Notes: generated by a model not told the origin, from the sequence alone. DNA of 64,000 nucleotides from Paratissierella segnis (GCF_014385195.1 NZ_JACRTG010000030.1:119642-183641); one strand, 5' to 3'; shown: positions 1-9,022, counted from the first letter of the stretch. Program-made: numbers and translations.

Positions 1-315
1 TTCCACGTTCTTCAAGGCGTTAACACGTGGAATCAAATTGAATGATTGAAATATAAAACCTATCTTCTTGTTTCGAATCTCGGCAAGCTCATCGTCGCTC
101 ATATCTTGAACACTCTCGCCATCTAATTCATAAATTCCTTCTGTAGGTTTATCTAAGCACCCAAGTATATTCATCAAAGTGGATTTCCCCGATCCGGAAG
201 GACCCATGATGGATACAAATTCTCTTTCTTCTATTGATAAATTAATATTTTTTAAGGCCTCCACACTTACAATTCCAGTATTATATATCTTGCTTAAATT
301 TTCTATTTTTATCAT
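1..315 (-). CDS. MacB-type ABC transporter ATP-binding protein (partial)
   Basis: This is the N-terminal 105 residues of an ABC ATPase; the rest lies beyond the left edge. The start ATG is one base after the stop of the upstream adaptor gene, so the two are one operon. The Walker A motif GPSGSGKST is visible near residue 40 and is followed by a LMNILGCLDKPTEG stretch, then IGFIFQSFNLIP (Q-loop) near residue 90. This wording is typical of the MacB/LolD-type exporters that power extrusion with a FtsX-like permease. By family knowledge the ATPase works at the cytoplasmic face of the membrane. The permease is expected just off the window. The substrate cannot be read from sequence; antimicrobial peptide or small-molecule export is common in this family. 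Confidence 0.9.
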   Translation of the reverse strand, partial: MIKIENLSKIYNTGIVSVEALKNINLSIEEREFVSIMGPSGSGKSTLMNILGCLDKPTEGIYELDGESVQDMSDDELAEIRNKKIGFIFQSFNLIPRVNALKNVE

Positions 316-316
316 A

Positions 317-1558
317 TTACATCACCTTGTCCACTATAACCTGACTTCCGTCTTTTATTCCTTCTGTGGGATTCATAATTACAGAATTTCCTTCTTTTAT
401 ATCTCCTATTACTTCTATGGAAAAATCACTTCCTATACCGGTTTTTATTGTATTCTCCTTTACAATACCGTCATCGCTTACAGTAAATATGACCTTCTCT
501 CCGTCTTTTTTAGTAAATATAGCCTCATAAGGAAGAGATAAGGCATCTGCTTTCTTCTGTGTTAAAATATCTATCTTTGCTGAAAAACCAGGTTTTAAAA
601 ATTCATCATTGTCTTTAATGGCTATTTTTATTTCCACTACATTTTCTTTACTTTGTATTTGCTCCAATGTCTTTGCGATGGAGCCTACATATTTTACTTT
701 CCCTTCATATACTCTATCTTCAAACGAATCTCCTGTAATCTTCACGGAATCTCCTTCTTTAATTTTGCTTGCATCATATTCGTTAATATCCACTATGATT
801 TCTAAGTGTTCTAAATCTTGGATCGACATCAATGCTACATGAGATTGTACTATTCCGCTTTCAGAAATATTGGTATCTACAATAGTCCCTGATATAGGGC
901 TTTTTATAGTATATTTTTCTAATTCCTTTTCCAATTTCTCTGTTTCTATCTTTGCTAACTCTATTTTTTGCTTTTGAATAATTATTTCATTTTCAGGGTT
1001 AGAATTTTTTAATTTTTCTTCAGCTAATAAAAAATCATTGTAAAGCTGATCTACATCATCCTTTGATTTGTCAAATTCTACCTTGTTGATTATACCTTCA
1101 TCATACAACTTAATATTTCTCTCATATGTATTTTTGGCATCTTCATATCTAATCTTTGCATTGGACAATTGAATTTCAAACTCTTTTGTCCCTTCATTTT
1201 CTAATTTTTTTAAACCTTCTTTTTCTATTTCAAGCCTTAACTTCGAATCCTTTATTCTATAAAGAATATCCGAGTCTTCCAATTTCATTAATATTTGATC
1301 TTTTTCAACTTTATCCCCTTCTTGAACATATATTTTTTCAATTTTTTCTTCCACATCCGATATGATATCCCTCTTATCCATTGAAAATATTGTTCCTGTA
1401 GTAAGGATGTGAGATTCTATGTCCTCTCTTACTATAGGTGTAGTTTGCACCACAACCCCATTAGGTTTTTTATTTTTAATTGCCATATTTACACCCGAAA
1501 TCCCTAATACAGCAATTAAAACCACTAGAATAATTAATACTTTTTTCTTTCTATTCAT
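317..1558 (-). CDS. HlyD/MacA-family efflux adaptor protein
   Basis: A 413-residue membrane-fusion-type protein. Residues 7-27 form one hydrophobic N-terminal segment that would anchor it with the bulk outside the cell. A split biotinyl-lipoyl-like domain (around residues 55-90 and 215-240) flanks a long Lys/Glu-rich coiled-coil hairpin (about 100-210), followed by beta-barrel and membrane-proximal domains. This order is the MacA/HlyD pattern. In Gram-positive bacteria such adaptors pair with MacB-like ABC transporters, which fits the ATPase gene that starts immediately downstream. No regulator is adjacent within the window. The family call is secure; the exported compound is unknown. Confidence 0.9.
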   Translation of the reverse strand: MNRKKKVLIILVVLIAVLGISGVNMAIKNKKPNGVVVQTTPIVREDIESHILTTGTIFSMDKRDIISDVEEKIEKIYVQEGDKVEKDQILMKLEDSDILYRIKDSKLRLEIEKEGLKKLENEGTKEFEIQLSNAKIRYEDAKNTYERNIKLYDEGIINKVEFDKSKDDVDQLYNDFLLAEEKLKNSNPENEIIIQKQKIELAKIETEKLEKELEKYTIKSPISGTIVDTNISESGIVQSHVALMSIQDLEHLEIIVDINEYDASKIKEGDSVKITGDSFEDRVYEGKVKYVGSIAKTLEQIQSKENVVEIKIAIKDNDEFLKPGFSAKIDILTQKKADALSLPYEAIFTKKDGEKVIFTVSDDGIVKENTIKTGIGSDFSIEVIGDIKEGNSVIMNPTEGIKDGSQVIVDKVM

Positions 1559-1747
1559 ATATTAAACTTCCTCCCAATTATTTAAATCTTTACCAAATGG
1601 TGGTATACCCTTCTCCATTTTATATGTTTGTTCATATAAATAGTAACTGGTAAATTGAACATACTGCTTCATTTATATTAACGTATACAATATATATATT
1701 ACTGCAATTTATTGGAAATTTTTTATTAAAAGAATAAATTAAAAGAA

Positions 1748-1772
1748 AAAAGCTGGTCTTTCGACCAGCTCC
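1748..1772 (-). terminator. Intrinsic terminator of the glutamate dehydrogenase gene
   Basis: Arms AGCTGGTC and GACCAGCT (1751-1758 and 1763-1770) enclose a four-base loop. On the minus strand the hairpin is followed by a run of T, directly after the gdh stop codon. Confidence 0.85.
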
Positions 1773-1775
1773 TAA

Positions 1776-3047
1776 TTAGTACCATCCTCTTAATTTCATT
1801 ACCTCTGCAACCTTTTTTACCGAATGCATGTAGGCTGCTTTTCTCATGGTAACATCGTGTTCTTCTTTTATCTTCCATATATCTTTAAATGCATCTATCA
1901 TTGCAATTTCTTGTTTTTCTACTACGTCACTTTCTGTCCAATAGTAGCCGTACAAATTTTGCACCCATTCAAAATATGAGACTGTAACTCCTCCCGAGTT
2001 TGTTAATATGTCAGGCGATACCGGTATTCCTCTTCTTTCCAGTGCTTCATCTGCATCAGGAGTTATAGGACCATTTGCCGCTTCACATATCATTTTTGCA
2101 TTTATTTTCTCCGCAACTTCTTCTGTAATTGCATTCTCCATGGCTGCAGGTATAAGTATATCTACATCCAACTTCCAGAAATCATCTAAGCTTATTAGCT
2201 CTCCTTTAGGATACTCTAAGAAGTTTCTGTTTCCTTTCTTATAGAAATAATCATATAAATCTGCAAAATCTAATCCGTCTTTATTATAGATTGCATAAGT
2301 ACCATAATTCGGTGTCCATTCTGCAACTGCTACTATTTTTGCTCCATGCTCTTGAACATTCTTGACTGTAAAACTTCCAACATTTCCAAAACCCTGTATT
2401 GCAACTTTTGCACCTTTTAGGTCTATTCCATGCTTTTTGGCAAATTCTCTTGCAATAACAGCAACTCCAAATCCTGTAGCTTCATTCCTTCCCTTAGAGC
2501 CGCCCCATTCAACAGGTTTACCTGTTATAACTCCAATTTCATTTTTTCCGGTTAATTTGATATACTCATCAACCATCCATGCCATTATTTGTCCATTTGT
2601 ATTTACATCAGGTGCCGGTACATCAATTTTTTCACCTAAATACTTATGTAATCCATCTATATAACCTCTGGACAATCTTTCCAATTCTGCCTTTGATAAC
2701 GTTTGCGGATCAACTGTAATGCCACCTTTTGCTCCGCCATAAGGAATCCCGGTAACACAGCATTTAAAAGTCATCCAAACGGATAATGCTTTTACCTCAT
2801 CTAAATTTACAGCAGGATGAAATCTTACGCCTCCCTTCCCTGGTCCTATTGCGTCATTGTGGACAGATCTGTAACCTTTAAAAACTTTTACTGTTCCATC
2901 ATCCATTTTGACCGGGATTGATAGCTCGATTACTCTTTGCGGTTCTTTAAGCAATTCATATACAGCCTTGTCCAATCCTAAAGAATCACAAGCCATTTTA
3001 ATTTGCTTTTGTGCACTTTCCAATGGGTTAAGAATCTCTTTTGCCAA
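1776..3047 (-). CDS. gluD: Glutamate dehydrogenase (Glu/Leu/Phe/Val dehydrogenase family)
   Basis: Catalyses reversible oxidative deamination of glutamate to 2-oxoglutarate and ammonia with NAD(P). The 423-residue length is normal for the hexameric bacterial enzymes. Visible motifs include GPGKGGVRFHP near residue 70, the substrate lysine region YGGAKGGI near 105, PAPDVNT near 143 and the dinucleotide-binding GFGNVGS near 220. The start is TTG, eight bases after an AGGAGG site. It lies downstream of rex and ends in its own terminator. Catabolic use in amino-acid fermentation is likely in such an anaerobe but is inferred. Cofactor preference cannot be settled by eye. Confidence 0.95.
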   Translation of the reverse strand: MAKEILNPLESAQKQIKMACDSLGLDKAVYELLKEPQRVIELSIPVKMDDGTVKVFKGYRSVHNDAIGPGKGGVRFHPAVNLDEVKALSVWMTFKCCVTGIPYGGAKGGITVDPQTLSKAELERLSRGYIDGLHKYLGEKIDVPAPDVNTNGQIMAWMVDEYIKLTGKNEIGVITGKPVEWGGSKGRNEATGFGVAVIAREFAKKHGIDLKGAKVAIQGFGNVGSFTVKNVQEHGAKIVAVAEWTPNYGTYAIYNKDGLDFADLYDYFYKKGNRNFLEYPKGELISLDDFWKLDVDILIPAAMENAITEEVAEKINAKMICEAANGPITPDADEALERRGIPVSPDILTNSGGVTVSYFEWVQNLYGYYWTESDVVEKQEIAMIDAFKDIWKIKEEHDVTMRKAAYMHSVKKVAEVMKLRGWY

Positions 3048-3109
3048 AACAATTACCTCCTATTGTTCATTAAAAAAGGATCCTTTCACAAATCCTTTCA
3101 TTATTAAAA

Positions 3110-3162
3110 ATTATAGCATACCTATTATTGCCAGTCAATACTGCCCATAGGTATGCTATAAT
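3110..3162 (-). terminator. Perfect 16-bp inverted repeat after rex
   Basis: Arms 3110-3125 and 3147-3162 are exact reverse complements of each other with a 21-base loop. The element sits seven bases past the rex stop and is followed on the minus strand by TTTTTAAT, so a terminator is the simplest reading. A regulatory operator for gdh is the alternative. Confidence 0.6.
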
Positions 3163-3168
3163 CTTATA

Positions 3169-3807
3169 CTATTTATTATCAAATTGATTTAAGAAATAAG
3201 AGAGTATAAACAAGCTATCATTTAGCCTAACATTTTCTACTACTATATTGTCCGGGTGTACCAAGTCTACTGGAGCGAAGTTCCATATACCTTTAATTCC
3301 GGATTCTATATATATCTGTGCTATTATTTGAGCTGATTCCTTTGGAGTAGTGATTATCCCTATTTCTACCTTGTGATTTGCAATATAATCTTTTATAGTT
3401 TCAACGTCCAGAACTTCAATATCCCTAATTTTTAATCCTATCATTCTCGGATTCCTGTCAAATAAGCTCAATATTTTAAATCCCGCATCCTCAAAACCTT
3501 TATAATTTGCAATAGCCTGCCCTAAATTACCGGCACCAACTATTATTGCATTATATTTTTTATCCAGTCCTAGGATTTTACCTAATTCCCTATGCAAATC
3601 CTCTACATTATATCCATAGCCTTGTTGCCCAAATCCCCCAAAGTTATTTAAGTCCTGCCTAATTTGAGAAGCTGTAAATCCCGTTAAATTGCTCAACTCT
3701 TGGGATGAAATCTTTCTGATTCCCTTTTCTAATAACTCAGTTAAATACCTATGATATTTAGGCAATCTTCTTATAACGGTTATTGATACTTGTAAATCCT
3801 TTTCCAT
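3169..3807 (-). CDS. rex: Redox-sensing transcriptional repressor Rex
   Basis: A 212-residue repressor. The N-terminal winged helix (about residues 1-80) contains the conserved stretch SSQELSNLTGFTASQIRQDL, and the C-terminal Rossmann domain starts at GAGNLGQAI near residue 92. Rex senses the NADH/NAD+ ratio and represses fermentation and alcohol dehydrogenase genes in Gram-positive bacteria. The length and motifs match the family closely. I did not find a clear TTGTTAA-N4-TTAACAA operator just upstream, so autoregulation is not supported here. Confidence 0.96.
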   Translation of the reverse strand: MEKDLQVSITVIRRLPKYHRYLTELLEKGIRKISSQELSNLTGFTASQIRQDLNNFGGFGQQGYGYNVEDLHRELGKILGLDKKYNAIIVGAGNLGQAIANYKGFEDAGFKILSLFDRNPRMIGLKIRDIEVLDVETIKDYIANHKVEIGIITTPKESAQIIAQIYIESGIKGIWNFAPVDLVHPDNIVVENVRLNDSLFILSYFLNQFDNK

Positions 3808-4004
3808 CTGCTTATCACCACCTCAAAACTTTCTATTTTCTAAATATTAAAACACAATCGCAATCATTAACCCAAGATTGCTTCACGGTTTAATAAATAC
3901 ATAATATAAAACCGCCTAGTTTGTTTAAGTTAGTTGCATTTATTATAACATTTAGTTATTTTCCTGTCAATTTATACATGGAGGTGGCAATAAGTATATT
4001 TTGT

Positions 4005-4868
4005 TTATCTATTTGCAAAAAGTTCTTCATCAGGTATTTTGCTTATTTCAATACCTACCATGGCTTCACCTAAATCACGTGAAACCTCTAATAGGACTTT
4101 AGGATTATCATAATTTTTTACTGCTTCCACAATTGCTCTGGCTCTTTTTTCGGGATTTCCCGATTTAAAGATTCCTGAGCCCACAAATACTCCGTCACAT
4201 CCTAATTGCATCATAAGAGCTGCATCAGCAGGAGTTGCTATTCCACCTGCAGCAAAATTCAAAACAGGCAAATTGCCTTTTTTTGCAACATCAACCACTA
4301 AATCATAAGGCGCTCCCATTTCTTTTGCGGCTGTCATCAATTCTTCCTTAGGCATATTTTGTAATCTTCTGATTTCAGACATGATAACTCTCATATGCCT
4401 TACAGCCTCTATTACATTCCCAGTTCCTGCCTCACCTTTCGTTCTGATCATGGATGCTCCTTCACCAATTCTTCTAAGAGCTTCACCTAAATTCCTTGCA
4501 CCGCATACAAAGGGAACGCTGAAATCCTTTTTATCAATATGAAAACTATCATCAGCCTGTGTAAGCACTTCACTTTCATCAATATAGTGTACCCCTAGTT
4601 CTTCAATGATTTGTGCTTCGACAAAATGGCCAATTCTTACTTTTGCCATTACGGGAATAGACACTTCCTTCAGTATTTCTTCGATTAATTTTGGGTCGGA
4701 CATCCTAGCTACTCCGCCATATTTCCGTATATCGGCAGGAACTCTTTCCAATGCCATAACCGCTGCTGCACCTGCATTCTCTGCAATTTTAGCTTGCTCT
4801 GCATTGATTACGTCCATTATAACTCCGCCTTTAATTTTGCTGTTCAACTCAGACACTTTATTATTCAC
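4005..4868 (-). CDS. pdxS: Pyridoxal 5'-phosphate synthase lyase subunit PdxS
   Basis: Condenses ribose 5-phosphate (or ribulose 5-phosphate), glyceraldehyde 3-phosphate and ammonia to pyridoxal 5'-phosphate. Hallmarks are GGVIMDVINAEQAKIAE at the start, the catalytic lysine region MAKVRIGHFVEAQ and FAAGGIATPADAALMMQLG. Start choice: an ATG at 4874 abuts the AGGAGG site with no spacing, while the in-frame GTG at 4868 has a six-base spacer, so I use GTG. The glutaminase partner PdxT is not adjacent, which is unusual because pdxS-pdxT are normally neighbours; it must be elsewhere or absent. Confidence 0.95.
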   Translation of the reverse strand: MNNKVSELNSKIKGGVIMDVINAEQAKIAENAGAAAVMALERVPADIRKYGGVARMSDPKLIEEILKEVSIPVMAKVRIGHFVEAQIIEELGVHYIDESEVLTQADDSFHIDKKDFSVPFVCGARNLGEALRRIGEGASMIRTKGEAGTGNVIEAVRHMRVIMSEIRRLQNMPKEELMTAAKEMGAPYDLVVDVAKKGNLPVLNFAAGGIATPADAALMMQLGCDGVFVGSGIFKSGNPEKRARAIVEAVKNYDNPKVLLEVSRDLGEAMVGIEISKIPDEELFANR

Positions 4869-4908
4869 ATTCATCCTCCTATATATACATTTTATTATTA
4901 TATATATT

Positions 4909-4920
4909 GTATCATGATAC
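4909..4920. promoter_or_regulatory. Palindrome upstream of pdxS
   Basis: GTATCATGATAC is a perfect 12-bp palindrome 41 bases upstream of the pdxS start, with related ATC/GATAC words around 4970. It could be an operator for a PdxR (MocR-like) regulator. That is inference only; no regulator gene is adjacent. Confidence 0.3.
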
Positions 4921-5127
4921 TTTTAGCAGTGTCAATACACTTTTTTAATAATATCGATACAGTATTGTAATTCACAAAGGAATCTACACTTTAAAAAAAT
5001 TATAATAAATAATTTATAGTCGGGAATTATATTATTATAAGAAACTCATTAACAGAAAGTTCTTTTATTATTTTGATTAAAGTAGAGCTTTCCTATTCAT
5101 TATAAAATAACTTTAGGAGGTCTTTTA

Positions 5128-5340
5128 ATGGCAAGTGCAGAACAACTTAGAAAAATTCCGCTTTATTGTGACAAATATTTGGTAGAGTCCATTGATGAAC
5201 ACAATCTAACAAACAGTGTAAGCGACAAACATGATAGCTGCATAAAATGTGCTCATTACAATGAAAAAGGATTGTGTAACCTAGGATTAATTGACAAAGT
5301 TTTATCATCAATGTCAATGGAATTGGATTTCAAATCATAA
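5128..5340 (+). CDS. Small Cys-containing protein of unknown function
   Basis: A 70-residue protein behind a perfect AGGAGG site, with its own terminator, so it is very likely a real monocistronic gene. It is soluble, with no signal peptide or membrane segment. Cysteines occur at about residue 14 and in the cluster CIKCAHYNEKGLC (C-x2-C-x8-C), which could bind a metal or a small Fe-S centre. I do not recognise the family. It is not part of the ABC-F transcript that follows, given the terminator between them. Confidence 0.7.
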   Translation: MASAEQLRKIPLYCDKYLVESIDEHNLTNSVSDKHDSCIKCAHYNEKGLCNLGLIDKVLSSMSMELDFKS

Positions 5341-5372
5341 CACTCCACTTTAAATGGAGTGTTATTTTTGAT
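5337..5372 (+). terminator. Intrinsic terminator after the small Cys protein
   Basis: Arms 5337-5347 and 5355-5365 pair perfectly over 11 bp around a seven-base loop and are followed by TTTTTG. The stem includes the stop codon. Confidence 0.85.
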
Positions 5373-5398
5373 ACAATAAACATATTATATAAAATTCT

Positions 5399-5452
5399 AT
5401 ACACTGTAACAAGTCCACCATTTATTAGTTCTCAGTAGAAATGACAGTGTAT
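5399..5452 (+). promoter_or_regulatory. Inverted repeat in the ABC-F leader
   Basis: ATACACTGT (5399-5407) and ACAGTGTAT (5444-5452) are perfect complements 31 bases upstream of the ABC-F start. Leader attenuators are known for antibiotic-resistance ABC-F genes, but no T-run follows here, so the role is uncertain. Confidence 0.3.
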
Positions 5453-5483
5453 GTAGGATTTTCAGTAATTAGGAGATGAAACA

Positions 5484-7388
5484 ATGCCAATTCTTTCATG
5501 CAGCAATTTAATGAAATCATATGTTGTTGATACAATATTTGAAAATATAAGTTTTAATGTAGAAGAAGGAGACAAAATAGGTGTTATTGGTCTTAATGGA
5601 GCAGGTAAAACAACTCTTTTTAATATATTGTCCGGTGAATTGAATAAGGATTCAGGAGAAATATATGTTCAAAGGGATTTAAAAATAGGATATCTAAAAC
5701 AACACGTAAATATAACAAGTGATAATACGGTGTTTCAAGAGTGTTTAGAAGTATTTCAATACCTTATAGATATGGAGGAAAATTTAAGAGTTTTGGAACA
5801 AAAAATATCCATAGAGGGAAATAAAGGGGACTCCAATATCCTCAATTCTCTCATGGATGAATATGGTTCCCTTTCAGAAGAATTCTCAAATTTGAATGGC
5901 TATGGGTATAAATCAGAGATTAAAGGAATATTAAAAGGAGTAGGATTTAGCGACGATGACATGGATAAGGATGTTAATATACTGAGCGGTGGACAAAAAT
6001 CAAGGCTATCCTTGGCTAAACTTTTACTTACAAAGCCGAACCTTTTGTTATTGGACGAGCCTACCAATCATTTAGATATAGATGCTATATCTTGGTTAGA
6101 AAGATTTTTAAAGGAATATAGAGGAGCAACCCTTATTATATCCCATGATAGATATTTCCTAGATAATATAGTTAATAGAATCTTTCATTTAGAAAATAAA
6201 AATTTAACTATATACAATACAAATTATACAAAATTCATGACTCAAAGAAAAAGGGATTTGGATCTTTTAAAGAAAAAATATGAAGATCAGCAAAAGGAGA
6301 TTAAACGACAAGAGGAAATCATAACTAGATTTATGAATTACGGAGGCTCTCGTTATATAAAACAAGCACAAAGCCGACAAAAACTCCTTGATAAAATGAA
6401 AGTAATTAACAAACAAATTACTTCAAAAAAGACTAGGATAAGATTTGAGCCAAAAATAAAATCCGGCAGAGATGTCCTACGCGTAGAAGAAATAAAAAAA
6501 TCATTTGGAAATTTTGAATTATTAAATGATATAAACTTTAACATATATAGAGGTGAGAGGGTAGGACTTATAGGTCCAAATGGCATTGGCAAAACAACGC
6601 TTTTCAAAATAATACTCGGAACTCTTTCAAGGGATAATGGAAATATAGTAATAGGTCATCATGTAGTCCCCGGTTATTTTGACCAAGAAATGACAAAACT
6701 TAATTTTGATAAAACGATTATCGATGAAATATGGGATGAGAATCCTAGTTTAGATTATTTTGATATTAGAACCATATTGAGCCAATTTTTGTTTATCGGT
6801 GATGATATTTTTAAAGAAATTAATGATTTAAGCGGCGGCGAAAAGGCAAGAGTTGCCCTAATAAAGCTAATACTGTCTCAAGCCAATTTCCTGCTGATGG
6901 ATGAACCTACAAATCATCTTGATATAGATTCCAAAGAAGTCTTGGAGGATGCACTATTGGATTATGAAGGCACTTTGTTTGTCATATCCCATGATAGATA
7001 TTTTCTAAATAGAGTCACTAATAAAATCTTGGAATTGACTGAAGAAGGCATCAACGAATTTTTAGGAAATTATGATTACTATTTGGAAAAGAAAAATGAA
7101 ACTTTTTATGAAGAAGATGAAGAAAACAACAAGACCAAAACTCAAATAAAACTTGAAAGAAAAAAGGAAAAGGAAATTATAGCAGAAGAAAGAAATAGAA
7201 AGAAAAAAATATCAGAATTAGAAGGAAAAATCGCCGAATCTGAAAAAGAATTAAAAAATATAGACAATGAATTATGTAAGCCGGAAATCTATGAGGATCA
7301 TGAGAAAATTGTCGAACTAAGTAGGATAAGGGAAGATATTGAAAACAATCTAAATCGACTTTATGAAGATTGGATGAAGCTAACTTAA
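5484..7388 (+). CDS. ABC-F family ATPase (YdiF-like)
   Basis: A 634-residue soluble protein with two ABC ATPase domains and no membrane domain. Domain 1 has Walker A GLNGAGKTT (near 40), signature LSGGQKSRL and LLLDEPTNHLD. Domain 2 has GPNGIGKTT (near 365), LSGGEKARV and LLMDEPTNHLD. A charged linker (about 240-310) and a Lys/Glu-rich coiled-coil tail (about 540-634) complete the Uup/YdiF plan. ABC-F proteins act on the ribosome, in translation or in antibiotic protection. It is convergent with tsaD, the same neighbourhood as ydiF-gcp in Bacillus subtilis, which favours the housekeeping YdiF type over a resistance factor. Confidence 0.93.
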   Translation: MPILSCSNLMKSYVVDTIFENISFNVEEGDKIGVIGLNGAGKTTLFNILSGELNKDSGEIYVQRDLKIGYLKQHVNITSDNTVFQECLEVFQYLIDMEENLRVLEQKISIEGNKGDSNILNSLMDEYGSLSEEFSNLNGYGYKSEIKGILKGVGFSDDDMDKDVNILSGGQKSRLSLAKLLLTKPNLLLLDEPTNHLDIDAISWLERFLKEYRGATLIISHDRYFLDNIVNRIFHLENKNLTIYNTNYTKFMTQRKRDLDLLKKKYEDQQKEIKRQEEIITRFMNYGGSRYIKQAQSRQKLLDKMKVINKQITSKKTRIRFEPKIKSGRDVLRVEEIKKSFGNFELLNDINFNIYRGERVGLIGPNGIGKTTLFKIILGTLSRDNGNIVIGHHVVPGYFDQEMTKLNFDKTIIDEIWDENPSLDYFDIRTILSQFLFIGDDIFKEINDLSGGEKARVALIKLILSQANFLLMDEPTNHLDIDSKEVLEDALLDYEGTLFVISHDRYFLNRVTNKILELTEEGINEFLGNYDYYLEKKNETFYEEDEENNKTKTQIKLERKKEKEIIAEERNRKKKISELEGKIAESEKELKNIDNELCKPEIYEDHEKIVELSRIREDIENNLNRLYEDWMKLT

Positions 7389-7392
7389 AATC

Positions 7393-7532
7393 TAATCCAC
7401 ACTAAATCAACAAGTTATGCACATTATCCACAGGGTTATCCCCAGCTTATATGCTATATCAGCTAATTTTCCTTGGTTTTGCCCACATTATCCACAGCAT
7501 ATTATGGTAAACCATTTATATTATGTGGATAA
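7393..7532. promoter_or_regulatory. DnaA-box cluster between ABC-F and tsaD
   Basis: The 170-base convergent gap is packed with DnaA-box-like 9-mers. On the plus strand: TAATCCACA 7393-7401, TTATGCACA 7415-7423, TTATCCACA 7424-7432, TTATCCCCA 7436-7444 and TTATCCACA 7488-7496. On the minus strand: TTATCCACA at 7524-7532. Three match the consensus exactly. Since both flanking genes end here, a promoter role is unlikely. From memory, B. subtilis has a DnaA-box cluster near gcp (tsaD); this looks like the equivalent site and would titrate DnaA. No AT-rich unwinding element or dnaA gene is present, so it is not oriC. Confidence 0.75.
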
Positions 7533-7558
7533 AATGGGTAAAATTTTGTTAATACCTA

Positions 7559-8563
7559 TCAGTTTATGTCTAAATTTGGATTAACGCTCACACCTAAATC
7601 TGATTCATTTCCATTTATATACTGGAAGTATCCTGCTGCTCCAATCATGGCAGCATTGTCGGTACAAAGTATTTTTGAAGGATAATATATTTTTATACCT
7701 TCCATCTTCCCTTTTTTCTCCATCATATTTCTAAGCCCCTCATTTGCAGCCACACCACCGGCAATTACTATCTTGTCAGATTTTCTTGATTTCGCAAGTC
7801 TAAATGACTTTCCCACAAGAACATCCAATACTGCTTGTTGAAAACTTGCAGCAACATCTTCTACGATTATTTCATTCCCCTTTTGCTTTTCCTGATTTAA
7901 ATAATTAAGTACTGCTGTTTTCAATCCACTAAAGCTAAAATCATAAGTTTTATCATCTAAAAATACCCTAGGAAACTCTATTGAATCCTTATTCCCCTGT
8001 TTTGCTAATTTGTCAATAAAAGGACCTCCGGGATATGGAAGTCCCAAAGCTCTTGCTACTTTATCAAATGCTTCTCCTGCTGCATCGTCTCTAGTTCTGC
8101 CTACAAGTTCATAATCTACATAGGAATTAACTTGTACTAAATAACTATGCCCTCCGGATACGATCAGACAAGTAAAAGGCGGTTTTAGATCCTTATGATC
8201 TATATAATTTGCACAGACATGTCCCTCTATATGATTTACTCCAATTATTGGAATATTAAGTCCATAAGCCAATGCCTTAGCAGTAGATAGCCCCACCAGT
8301 AAAGCACCTACTAATCCCGGTCCCCTTGTTACGCTAATTAAATCTATATCTTTAAAGCCTATCTTAGCTTCATCCAAAGATTCCTGTATAATCTGATTTA
8401 TACATTCTATATGTTTTCTTGAAGCAATTTCCGGTACAACTCCTCCAAATTTCCTATGAATCTCAATTTGGGAGGATATAATATTGGATAAAACCTCTCT
8501 GCCGTCTTTTATAACTGCCGAAGAGGTTTCATCACAGGAAGTTTCTATAGCTAATGTTAACAT
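7559..8563 (-). CDS. tsaD: tRNA t6A37 threonylcarbamoyltransferase TsaD
   Basis: Transfers the threonylcarbamoyl group to A37 of ANN-decoding tRNAs together with TsaB and TsaE. The 334-residue Kae1/ASKHA protein shows the N-terminal IETSCDETS, the metal-binding HIEGH near residue 110, the VSGGHSYLV phosphate loop near 133 and VAGGVAANEGLR near 270. It is the last gene of the tsaE-tsaB-rimI-tsaD operon, 13 bases after rimI, with a GGAGGAG site in the gap. Confidence 0.97.
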   Translation of the reverse strand: MLTLAIETSCDETSSAVIKDGREVLSNIISSQIEIHRKFGGVVPEIASRKHIECINQIIQESLDEAKIGFKDIDLISVTRGPGLVGALLVGLSTAKALAYGLNIPIIGVNHIEGHVCANYIDHKDLKPPFTCLIVSGGHSYLVQVNSYVDYELVGRTRDDAAGEAFDKVARALGLPYPGGPFIDKLAKQGNKDSIEFPRVFLDDKTYDFSFSGLKTAVLNYLNQEKQKGNEIIVEDVAASFQQAVLDVLVGKSFRLAKSRKSDKIVIAGGVAANEGLRNMMEKKGKMEGIKIYYPSKILCTDNAAMIGAAGYFQYINGNESDLGVSVNPNLDIN

Positions 8564-8576
8564 TTTACTCCTCCTA

Positions 8577-9020
8577 TCAATTTGTTCTCCACATAATTAT
8601 TGCATCTTCATTATTATCCGAATAATACCTCGGTCTAACTCCGAAATCAATAAATCCATATTTTTTATATAAATTTTGTGCGACTATATTTGATTTGCGA
8701 ACTTCCAAAGTCATATTGTTTATATCATTCTCACTGCACAAATCGATTAAACCGCAAATCAACTTATTGCCTACACCTATTCCCCTATAATCCCTATTCA
8801 CAGCTATATTGGTAATATGACCTTCATCCAATATAAACCAAATCCCTCCATAGCCTACAATTTTATCATCTATTGCTGCTACTATATAATGAGCCAACAG
8901 ATTGTCCCTTATTTCCATTTCAAATGCGTTCCTAGACCAAGGTGTTGTAAAAGATTGTTTTTCGATTTCCATAATACTATCTAAATCATCTATTTCCATT
9001 TTACGGATAATAATTTCCAT
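8577..9020 (-). CDS. rimI: Ribosomal protein S18 alanine N-acetyltransferase RimI-like
   Basis: A 147-residue GNAT acetyltransferase. The acetyl-CoA loop is DYRGIGVGNKL near residue 80, preceded by the INNIAV-type strand (here ITNIAVN) and followed by LEVRKSNIVAQNLYKKYGF, the typical RimI ending. By family it acetylates the N terminus of ribosomal protein S18, or possibly other targets, using acetyl-CoA. It sits between tsaB and tsaD, a position that is widely conserved. Spacing of 2 bases to tsaB shows one transcript. Confidence 0.92.
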   Translation of the reverse strand: MEIIIRKMEIDDLDSIMEIEKQSFTTPWSRNAFEMEIRDNLLAHYIVAAIDDKIVGYGGIWFILDEGHITNIAVNRDYRGIGVGNKLICGLIDLCSENDINNMTLEVRKSNIVAQNLYKKYGFIDFGVRPRYYSDNNEDAIIMWRTN

Positions 9021-9022
9021 AT

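Noticed and set aside
179..541. Plus-strand open frame over the ABC ATPase and adaptor genes
   Set aside because: It lies antisense to well-supported genes and has no ribosome site; the same holds for the other antisense frames in the window.
7393..7558. Chromosome replication origin
   Set aside because: No dnaA/dnaN genes, no AT-rich unwinding region beside the boxes, and the flanking genes are the tsaD and ABC-F loci; a DnaA-titration cluster fits better.
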